Positions 49,103 to 57,700 of a stretch of DNA of 64,000 nt are shown one piece after another; the first letter of the stretch is position 1; each line of letters opens with the position of its first letter. The DNA lies in the NCBI GenBank assembly GCA_030429765.1, contig JAUIER010000006.1, positions 107,418 through 171,417 on the forward strand. Direction: 5' to 3'. The position numbers and the translations under genes are program-made. The notes beneath the pieces are model-generated. The model saw nothing but the letters and a program-made list of their open reading frames with translations, did not search any database and was not told the DNA's origin. Origin of the DNA: a bacterium. GTDB lineage: Bacteria; Omnitrophota; Gorgyraeia; Zapsychrales; Zapsychraceae.

Positions 49103-50443
49103 TTAAGTGGTTGTGAAGATTTGGAATCCATCGTATGCTTCCATACCATGTTCGCCAATATCCAATCCTTGGTACTCTTCTTTCTCTGATACGCGAATGC
49201 CGATGGTGGCTTTTAGAGCGCCCATGATAATGAACGCGGCCGGAAAGGCGACGGCACCATATGCTATAACGCCGAGAAGCTGCGTTCCGACGCTGTGATC
49301 CGGACTGAAGATACCAACAGCCAAAGTTCCCCATATCCCGCACACAAGGTGAACAGAGATCGCCCCGACAGGGTCATCAATCTTGAGCTTGGAATCAATG
49401 AAGATAACCGAAAGCACAACAATAAATCCGGCGATTAAACCGATGATTATTGCAGCGATAACAGATACAACGTCCGCTCCTGCCGTGATACCAACCAAAC
49501 CAGCCAATGACCCGTTAAGAACCATCGACAAATCCGGTTTTTTCTGGAATATTTCCGACGCAATCATCGCGCCCACAATACCGGCGGCAGCCGCCAGACA
49601 TGTTGTAACAAGAACATATGATGTCAACGCCGGATCAGCTGATAGAACTGATCCACCGTTAAAACCAAACCATCCTAACCATAGAAGGAACACCCCGATA
49701 GTTGCTAAAGGCATACTGTGTCCAGGAATCGCATTGACGTTTCCTTTGACATACTTTCCTAAACGTGGTCCAAGCAAGATGGCAGAAGCCAAAGCTCCCC
49801 AACCACCCACAGAGTGAACCAACGTAGATCCCGCAAAATCATAGAAACCTTTGTCATCTAACCAACCAGCACCCCATTTCCAACTTCCCAACCATGGGTA
49901 TACCAATCCAACAAAGATCACCGAGAAAATCAAAAAGCTGTGCAATTTGATCCGTTCACAAACCGCTCCCGAAACAATCGTCGCTGCTGTCGCCGCAAAC
50001 ATTCCCTGGAATAAGAAATCTGTCCAATAGGTGTATCCTCCGTCGGCGTACTCAATCAAGCCAGCTGCACCTTCCGGCGAAGAAATACCGAACCCGGCAA
50101 AACCCAGCCACTTTCCGGCAATCCATGCATCACCCGGATACATCAGGTTGAATCCCATTAGCGTGTACGTTAACAGACCGATCGCGATGATCATGACATT
50201 CTTGAACAGGATGTTGACCGTATTTTTTGATCGGGTTAATCCGGCTTCCAGTGTCGCGAAACCAAGGTGCATGATGAATACCAAAAAAGTGGAGACCATC
50301 ATCCAGATGTTATTCGCGACAAATGTTGCGTTATCGATATCGGCGGCTTCAGCCGGAGATACCCCCGCCAAGCTGAGTCCTGTAATACCCAGGAGCGCCC
50401 ACATGAGCATCCTGGATTTATTTTTGAAAAACTTGAGTAACAT
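49103..50443 (-). CDS. amtB: Ammonium transporter AmtB
   Basis: This 446-residue inner-membrane channel of the Amt/Mep/Rh family has an N-terminal signal peptide (WALLGITGLSLAGVSPAEAA) before eleven predicted membrane segments. The pore histidines are present in STLVHSVGGWGALASA and AISVHLVCGIWGTLAVG, as is the conserved Asp in KGFYDFAGS. FIMHLGFATLEAGLTRSKNT is the family N-terminal helix. It forms trimers that GlnK blocks under nitrogen excess. AAGGAGG lies 7 bases before ATG. It is the second full-length gene of the porin-amtB-glnK operon, preceded by a seven-codon mini-ORF. Confidence 0.97.
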   Translation of the reverse strand: MLLKFFKNKSRMLMWALLGITGLSLAGVSPAEAADIDNATFVANNIWMMVSTFLVFIMHLGFATLEAGLTRSKNTVNILFKNVMIIAIGLLTYTLMGFNLMYPGDAWIAGKWLGFAGFGISSPEGAAGLIEYADGGYTYWTDFLFQGMFAATAATIVSGAVCERIKLHSFLIFSVIFVGLVYPWLGSWKWGAGWLDDKGFYDFAGSTLVHSVGGWGALASAILLGPRLGKYVKGNVNAIPGHSMPLATIGVFLLWLGWFGFNGGSVLSADPALTSYVLVTTCLAAAAGIVGAMIASEIFQKKPDLSMVLNGSLAGLVGITAGADVVSVIAAIIIGLIAGFIVVLSVIFIDSKLKIDDPVGAISVHLVCGIWGTLAVGIFSPDHSVGTQLLGVIAYGAVAFPAAFIIMGALKATIGIRVSEKEEYQGLDIGEHGMEAYDGFQIFTTT

Positions 50444-50494
50444 ATTGTTCCCTCCTTGAAATTGTTAATTGAATATTTTGCATCTATACCGTCA

Positions 50495-50518
50495 TCACAT
50501 CCTGTGTTGTTGTTCCAT
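50495..50518 (-). CDS. Seven-codon mini-ORF MEQQHRM between porin and amtB
   Basis: AAGGAGG followed by a 7-nt spacer and ATG opens a frame reading MEQQHRM and stop. This is as good a ribosome-binding site as that of amtB itself, which starts 51 bp further on. Two of the seven codons are glutamine (CAA). It could be a short leader peptide influencing amtB translation, or a spurious Shine-Dalgarno. The 112-bp gap holds nothing else recognisable. Confidence 0.4.
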   Translation of the reverse strand: MEQQHRM

Positions 50519-50555
50519 AGGTATCCCTCCTTGTTTAATGGTTGGTTGAATTTGT

Positions 50556-51365
50556 TTAGTTGCTAAAAGAGGCCGTGATTCCGCCCCAGAATTCATCATC
50601 TTGGTTTCCATCGTTACTGTCTTCCAAATCTCCCCAAGGCACGGTGTAGGCCAGCATCGGTGAAATGGTGACACTGTCGGTCAATGGAATGGTCAACCCG
50701 ACACTTGTTGTTGAGTATCCGCCGTCTCCATTAATGAAGGCCTCGTCGACAAAACCGATTTCTTCGCCGATGTCCAGCGTGATGCCGTACGTATCTTCCA
50801 ATGTAAAACTGTGGCTTAAGCTGAAGATATAGTAGTTCCCGTCCGCGCCACCGCTTGATTCGTTTTCATAGTCGTGATACCAGGTAAAACTGGGTGATAA
50901 AAATGTATCCACCGAAATCCCGGCGTAAAATTCTTTGGTGTGTGATCCCTGGGACAGCCCCGTGTCTCCCTTAGGGAAGCTGTACCATGTATGACCGGCT
51001 GAAACGGAAACCGCCGCCATTGTGTCATCGATAAAACCCAGATCCTGTGAAATCCCGATCCATCCGTCGACTTCATCCGAATCCAATGAATCATTGGCTT
51101 GTGTGTCGAAACTTCCCCAGAATCCCCCTTCAATCGGACCAATCCCGACATTGAACGCCGGCTGAATCGATTTATCGCCGTCCAAACGGAAGCCCCGCCA
51201 GATATATTTGTCAACCAGGGCGATGTCGGCCGACACGCTCACTTCAATATCCTGCTCCGGAAATAAATCGGCCAGAATACCTTCTCCGTAAGCCGTTGAT
51301 GCCGGCAGCATCAGAGTTCCGCTAAATAAGCCTGCTAAAAATACTTTCATGATTGAATTTTTCAT
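50556..51365 (-). CDS. Outer-membrane beta-barrel protein (putative porin) of the ammonium operon
   Basis: This 269-residue protein has a signal peptide (VFLAGLFSGTLMLPASTAYG) followed by alternating aromatic/polar strands: VSADIALVDKYIWRGFRL, GGFWGSFDTQ, AAVSVSAGHTWYSF, SFTWYHDYENE, TISPMLAYTVPWG, and a C-terminal FWGGITASFSN strand. The YIWRGF segment resembles the RGxS strand of Gcw_chp/TIGR02001-type barrels. GGAGGGGG lies 4 bases before ATG. As first gene before amtB and glnK under one promoter, it probably lets a nitrogen source cross the outer membrane. The substrate is inference. Confidence 0.82.
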   Translation of the reverse strand: MKNSIMKVFLAGLFSGTLMLPASTAYGEGILADLFPEQDIEVSVSADIALVDKYIWRGFRLDGDKSIQPAFNVGIGPIEGGFWGSFDTQANDSLDSDEVDGWIGISQDLGFIDDTMAAVSVSAGHTWYSFPKGDTGLSQGSHTKEFYAGISVDTFLSPSFTWYHDYENESSGGADGNYYIFSLSHSFTLEDTYGITLDIGEEIGFVDEAFINGDGGYSTTSVGLTIPLTDSVTISPMLAYTVPWGDLEDSNDGNQDDEFWGGITASFSN

Positions 51366-51410
51366 TTTCCCCCTCCATGTTGTTTCTTTGATTGCGTTAC
51401 CCTAGAAAAT

Positions 51411-51456
51411 AAAAAAGGCCCTCCCATCTGATTCGATGGAAGGACCTCTGTGTCCT
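51411..51456 (-). promoter_or_regulatory. amtB-operon leader unit 3: hexaloop hairpin overlapping terminator
   Basis: Minus-strand RNA forms AGGAC-ACAGAG-GUCCU (51441-51456), a 5-bp stem with a hexaloop carrying A1 and G4. Alternatively GGUCCUUCCAUC (51446-51435) pairs with GAUGGGAGGGCC (51428-51417) in an uninterrupted 12-bp stem followed by six U residues (51411-51416). The two structures share 51441-51446 and cannot coexist. This is the last terminator before the porin start codon. Confidence 0.75.
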
Positions 51457-51458
51457 AT

Positions 51459-51509
51459 AAAAAAATCCCTTTCCAGGCGACTATGCGCTAAAAAGGGACA
51501 TCAACGTCC
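51459..51509 (-). promoter_or_regulatory. amtB-operon leader unit 2: hexaloop hairpin overlapping terminator
   Basis: Minus-strand RNA GGAC-GUUGAU-GUCC (51496-51509) has a hexaloop with G4 but G instead of A at position 1. It overlaps a terminator in which UCCCUUU (51498-51492) pairs with AAAGGGA (51472-51466), followed by seven U residues (51459-51465). A GC-rich hairpin (CGCCG-GGC-CGGCG) lies just upstream but does not have a hexaloop, so a first-hairpin partner for this unit is unclear. Confidence 0.68.
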
Positions 51510-51555
51510 AAACCTCTTGGATTCCGCCGGCCCGGCGAAATGGTCTGCAACAAAT

Positions 51556-51635
51556 AAAAAAATCCCCCCCCTGAATGATTACCAGAAGAGGACATCTTTG
51601 TCGCATTTCTGCTTAAGACCGCCATTGGCCTTAAG
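51556..51635 (-). promoter_or_regulatory. amtB-operon leader unit 1: canonical two-hairpin ANTAR motif plus terminator
   Basis: Hairpin P1 is CUUAAGGCC-AAUGGC-GGUCUUAAG (51612-51635), a 9-bp stem whose hexaloop has A1 and G4. About nine nt later P2 is GAC-AAAGAU-GUC (51591-51602), again A1 and G4. The 3' strand of P2 runs into a terminator: UCCUCUUCUG (51592-51583) pairs with CAGGGGGGGG (51573-51564), followed by seven U residues (51556-51562). P1 starts at the predicted transcript 5' end. Order and overlap are those described for ANTAR-controlled leaders. Confidence 0.72.
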
Positions 51636-51643
51636 ATTTTGAA

Positions 51644-51672
51644 AGTATAGCGCTACTCATTTCGTTTGTCAA
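51644..51672 (-). promoter_or_regulatory. Consensus sigma70 promoter of the porin-amtB-glnK operon
   Basis: The minus strand reads TTGACA (51667-51672), a 17-bp spacer and TATACT (51644-51649), predicting a start near 51637 and a ~270-nt leader with three terminator units. Such a strong promoter followed by serial terminators fits control by antitermination. No sigma54 (-24/-12) element with correct spacing was found in this gap. Confidence 0.85.
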
Positions 51673-51688
51673 GCATATTTTGAAAATA

Positions 51689-51708
51689 AAATGAAAATAC
51701 TTTCATTT
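51689..51708. promoter_or_regulatory. Inverted repeat centred near -61.5 of the amtB-operon promoter
   Basis: AAATGAAA-ATAC-TTTCATTT is an 8-bp inverted repeat centred at 51698.5, about 61.5 bp upstream of the predicted start at 51637. That is a standard class I activator position. A direct repeat TAGTTTAC (51712-51719 and 51726-51733) lies just beyond it. Together with the leader these fill the 400-bp gap between the porin and giant gene 2; no terminator for giant 2 is evident. Confidence 0.4.
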
Positions 51709-51765
51709 CAGTAGTTTACAACAGATAGTTTACTCCAAAATCACATCAACTACCTAGAAAATCGC

Positions 51766-54700
51766 CTACGGAAAGTCCCCATGATTAAAGGCCTCGCCCC
51801 CCAGAAACGGCAAATTGAGCGTCGTAAACACGGTACATCCACATGGATCACTATTCGGGTCAATATAGAATATCCAATGCGGTGACGCCTCTTCCGTATC
51901 ATTATTGAGCTGATTGCTCGAGGACGCGGCGTAGATGTCATTTGACAGGGCCTCCCCATCCTGGACCACCAAATAATCCGTGAATTGATCTCCTGCCGTG
52001 ACGTCAAGATTAAAACGGGTGACCAGAGGATCCGTACTGCGGATCAAGATCCGGTCATCGTCGTCCAGCCCATCAAGCACCAGCGATCCCGCTATGGTCT
52101 GGGTGGAGCCGGCCTCAAAGATCAGCCGCGAATGCTTGCTGTCATCCGATGTCTCCTGTTTGACAAAGTGATAGAAATTGCTGGATCCCCAGAACCATTG
52201 GGTCACCCCGTCTCCCACAAAGTTGACGGTCCCGTTCTGCGGGGTAAATGTCCCGCCGACATTGCGCCAGTCACATCGCACCGAAACAGCATAGTCATTG
52301 GACGTGACATCGAGATTACCGGCGATCAAATGCAGCGATCCGTCCACGCTTAACGCATCAGCCAGCAACACGTCATTGTTCGGCGAGGTTCCGGTGTTAT
52401 TGATATGGACATTGTTAAAGGCCACACCGGCCGATGTAATTGTCTGATCCATGGTTCCATCGAACACAACAGTTGAATAGGTGTTGGTGAACAATCCACC
52501 TGTCGAATCCCAATCTCCACCGAGATATATCGTGGTGTTGCCATCCGTTCCACCCGTGGCATCCAGCGTACCGGCAATGGTGATGTCGTTGGAGCAATCG
52601 ATTTCATAACCATCGGTGATCAGGGTATCATTCGCCAAAACCGTCATCGAGGTACAGCTGAAATCAGTGGTCAGCGTCGTCGTCGGGTCAATGGCGATGG
52701 TCCCGACATTGGTGACGATATCATCCCGGAATATCTTGTCGCCGTCAAAGGTGATCGTTGATGATCCCGGCAGGAAGGTCCCGCTTAACAACAGGAAGTT
52801 CCCTTCAACGAACATCGCCGGATCGTTGGTATCCAGATCAAATATACCCGCGCTCAACGTGAAGGTGCCGTTAATATCCAGCGTACCCATCACCACAACA
52901 TCCTGGGAACCCAAGGTACCGGTCTTATCGATCGTCAGATTGTTGAAGGCCAGTGTTCCGGCCGTCAGCAATTGGGAATAGGTTCCGGTAAATACGACTG
53001 TTCCCGGCAACTCAGTCATGCCGCCGCCGGTTGAATCCCAATCGCCCACCACCTGGATCGTTCCAGATGTCGTTAATGTTCCTTCAACATCCACATTGAG
53101 ACTGTCAATCGTCTCTCCTTCGCCTATTATTAGGGAAGTTCCGTTGAGGATCCTGAGCGTTTCGTCGGAATAGGTATCGGCCCCGTCAACAAACAGCATC
53201 GTGCCGGCCGTGACCAAATGCATGACATCTTCATCGTCACCATTGTCATACAAGCTTAAGTCCGTCAGCGTCAGACTTTGGTTATCATTACTACCGAGCG
53301 TTAGGACGTGACGATCCAGTGACATTCCCGAAATATTTCCGGCTCCATCATACTTGGTAACGGAGGTGGCCTCGTCAATTTCGGCTATATTCCCATCGCC
53401 GTCCTCGGCCCATACCGTAACGACATCGCCGCTGAGTATCGGAACATCTTCAATTACCCAGTTTCCGGTGGTAATCGCCGATTCAAATCCCACACACAAT
53501 TCGTCGTTGACCGAGATCTTGACCAGATTTCCATCGGCCAGGTTCGACGATCCGCCGACATCCACCGATCCGGAGACATAGTTCAGAACAATACGTCCCT
53601 TCATCCCCGCGGTTCCGTTAGTGGAAACAGCGCCACCCGAACCACCTTGCCCGGCGTTACCGGCATAGTCGCCATCTGAATTGTTTCCGGCCGCGGTTCC
53701 ACTTCCGGCTGTGGTCGACGTCGCCGTCCCGCTCAGATAGGCAGAGCCGCCGCCACCGCCCCCGCCGCCGGCATCCGCGTTGGCCGCACTGCTTCCCCCG
53801 CCGCCGCCGTAAAGCCCGGATCCACCGCCGCCACCGCCGCCAAAGTTACTTATACCGGCGCCGGCCGTACCGCCATTCGAGGTTCCGCCGGTTGCGCCAT
53901 CACCTGTCCCGGTATTGCTGGCCCCGTCGCCACCAACCTTCAAGGCCCCGGCCAATCCAGAGGTAACACCTCCGGTCCCAGCCGCACCTCCGGCCACCGC
54001 GGTTCCGCCGCCTCCACCGCCGGCCGAACTCGACGCTGAACCAGCCGTTCCCGTTGTTCCTCCTCCGGGACCGCCAGCCCCGCCGGCCGTCGCGCTGGAA
54101 TCGTCACCACCCCCGCCGCCGCCACCGCCGGCCGCGACAATGAGGGATGTTGTTCCGCGCAACACCTCGGATCGTCCACCCCCGGCGCCACCCCCGCCGG
54201 CATTGCCCGTCACGGTTCCGCCCGCGCCGCCACCGCCAACATGCAAGGTCAACGTTTCTTCCGGTGTGACCGTAAGCGTGGCCAATGAGAATCCTCCGCC
54301 ACCACCGTCTCCACCGACACCGGAACTGCCACCGGCGCCGCCTCCACCTCCGCCGCCCCAGGCCTTGACCGTGATCGACGTCACATTTTTAGGAACAGTA
54401 AACGACGTGGTTCCCTCCACCGTGAAGATCGATCCGTCCGGTGTGACAAAAACCCATTGCGGAGACCCCGTCCCGGTATCATTACCCCCATCATCAATTG
54501 AATTGTTGGCATTGATATCACTGGTCGCCGCGTTGGAGTTAGCGACACGGACATATTCGACGGCCTGCTCAGTGGCCACATCAAATGTAAATTGTGACGA
54601 TCCGTTCACACTGTCGATATTAACTTCACTGTTCAACGCACCGGCCACATCCAGCGTGCCGGTGATCGTGAACGTCAATGACTGCTGGAACTGCATACTC

Positions 54701-57700
54701 GATCCGGCCGTACGGTTCACCAGATTCGTCGTTGTAAATGCTTCCGTGAAACTCACCCCGCTCAACGATGAGTTGACGGATTCAATGACATTAAATGTTT
54801 GCCCATCCGCCGCAACGGTTTGCGCCCCGGAGCCCGCAAACTGAACTGTCGAACTCGTGACGGTAAAGGTATCCAGATTACCCAGATCAAATCCGGCCGT
54901 TGTCACAATGGTATCGTTACTAATATCAAATGTCGTCGATCCGCCATCATTCACGGTGAGATTTCCGGCCACATTCAAATCGTCTGCCGTGATGACAATT
55001 CCGCCGGCCGACGCCGATCCGATCTGAATATCGAAGAATGTCTGACTGTCGCTGATCACTGTGGAAGCCCCGTCAAAGATCACCACCGCGCCGGTATTGA
55101 CAAAGGCCCCTCCATTCATATCCCAATCATCCGCGATATTAATCGTTGAGGCGCCATCCGTACCGCTCGCCGCGTTTAGCGTTCCATTGATATCCAGTGA
55201 TCCATTGATATCGAGCTCATAACCGTCGGTAATCAACACATCATTCCCGCCAATCGCAATCGCACCGGTCCCCGCATCCGACGCAAAGGTCACCACGCCT
55301 CCGCTAACCGCGTCGACAACAATATCACCGAGGTTGGTACCGGCATTGACATTTACCGACAACGTTCCATCCAGTGTTAAGGCTCCTGTGCCGGCCGTCC
55401 ACGTACCACCCGTTTTGATCAGATTACCGGATAGTGTGGTATTGGTATTGTTCACCGAATAGTCGATGGTTCCATCCTCCATCGTGAATGTTCCCTCAAC
55501 ATCGAGCAAGGCATTTGGTGTAATCGTTCCGGTATGTCCTGATTCAATGAGCACACTCAGGACGTTCAGCGACGAGTCAATGGTCGTGTCATTGGTACAG
55601 GTATTGGTGAACACCACGGAGACCGTGCTGTCCGGCAATGATGCCCCGCCGCCGACGCCGCAGGCATTTTCCGACATTGACCAATTCGCCGTATCACTGG
55701 TGTTCCCGCCGGCCGATCCAACCCAATAACGGATCGAGGCAAAGACCCACTGCGGCGATGAGGCCGCGTCGTCTAACCCGCCCCCGTTAACTGACTCCAT
55801 CGCCGTTATATCGTCTCCGGCCGTTCCCACCACCTCTGAATCCGAAACGTTGACATATGTCACCGTCTGACCGCCGCTAGCCACATCAATATTCCAATCG
55901 ACACCCGGCGTACTGGAAACCAATCCCAGCAATTGACCCAAAGCCCCATCCATCGTCAAATTATTGTCTATCGTGTAAGTCTGACCTGCTTCAAAGATAA
56001 GAGTTCCCGCGGTCACAACGGTCTTGTCAAAGTTATAGAATGTCCATGAGCCATTGAGCTGCTGATCTCCTCCATCGAGCACAAATGTACCATTGCGCGC
56101 GAGTAAACTACCGGACGTCAAACTCAAGTTACCCGCGACATTCACATCGTAATTGCCTGATACATTGACATCCAGCGTCCCTTGTGAGAGTTTCAGCGTT
56201 CCGTTGACATCCAGCGCGTCCTGCAGCTCCCAGCTACCGCCCGTTCCATTAAAGTCGACACTGGTAAATGTCTGGGCGTTGGATGTGATCGTTTGGGCGG
56301 ACGTCCCGTCGAAGATCACCGTCGAACTTCCCGCGTCAAAGGAACCAGCGGCATCGATGATCCAATTGCCGCCGACCCGAATGTTCTGATCAAAGGCATT
56401 GGCATCCAGATCACCATCAACCACGTTGAGTGTCCCATTCACATCAAGCGTATCGAGCAGAATAATATCATTGCTGCCAAGCGTTCCGGTATTGTTCAAC
56501 ACCAGATTGTAGAATGATTGTCCGTTCGAGGTGATGCGTTGATCGTCGGACATGTTATCAAATGTGACCGTGGATGTTCCGGCATCAAATGAGCCGCTGC
56601 CAACCACCCAATCCCGGAAGACATTGATCGCTACATTGTTGGCGTTGGCATCGAGATCTCCATCACTAATCGTCAATGTTCCATTCACATCCAGGGCATC
56701 GGCCAGAATAATGTCATCGCTTCCGCTGGCGGCCGTATTGTTTAAAATCAAATTATGGAACGATTGCCCCCCCGTGACGATCGTCTGATCAGCCCCGGTT
56801 CCATCAAACGTCACCGTCGTGTTGACACCGGTAAACACCCCGCCTGTCATGTCCCATCCACCCAAGACATTAATGGATGTATTTCCATCGGTTCCAGCCG
56901 TGGCATTCAATGTTCCGTTCAAATCTAATGTTCCATTAATATCAATCTCGTAACCGTTTGTGGTTAAGGTATCCCCGCTATTGATGGTCAGAGCAGCTGT
57001 ATTGATATCGGACCCAAAAGCCACCGTACTGTCGACGACCACATTACCCAGGGCCGTTGTTCCGTCGGTGGTCATGACCAATGATCCATCCAGGGTCAGA
57101 CTACCGGCACCGGCTGTCCATGTTCCGCCGGTCTTGATGAATGGACCGGCTACATTTACATTGGTGTTGTTCGTCGCCAGGTCGACGGTACCATCATTCA
57201 TCGTAAATGTTCCCTCAACGTCGATCAGCGCGTTAGCTGTAATTGTTCCGGTATGACCGCTTTCAATCAGCATCGACTCAACCTGCAGCGTTCCGTTGAC
57301 ATTTGCGTTGTTGGAACAGGAGTCCGTGAAGAAAACTGCATTCATGGCCGTCGGCGCTGAGGCTCCGCCATTGACCCCGCAACCGCTTTCGGATGCCGCC
57401 CAGTTGGCATCGTCAGTGGTATTACCGCCCGGCAATCCAACCCAATAGCGGTTGGCCGTGAAGATCCACTGCGGTGATGTGTCTGTATCATCATTGCCGC
57501 CGTCGTTGATCGATGAGGCCGCCGCGATATCATCGCCGATCGATCCAACGACCTCTGAATCCGAAACTCGTACAAAATTAACCGTCTCTCCGCCGGTGGC
57601 CACATCGATATTCCAATCCAGACCGGCCGAACTTGAAACCAATCCCAATAACTGTCCACTGGCCCCCATAAATGTCAGCGATCCGTTGACCGTATAAGTC

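Noticed and set aside
51600..51640. Sigma54 (-24/-12) promoter before the porin-amtB operon
   Set aside because: TGGC and GC dinucleotides occur, but the GG-GC spacing is 9 rather than 10 and they fall inside the P1 hairpin. A consensus sigma70 promoter explains the region.
53915..54844. Plus-strand 309-residue Pro-rich open frame
   Set aside because: It is the antisense of the Gly-rich domain (GGN codons read as proline in reverse). It has no ribosome-binding site and lies wholly inside the giant gene.
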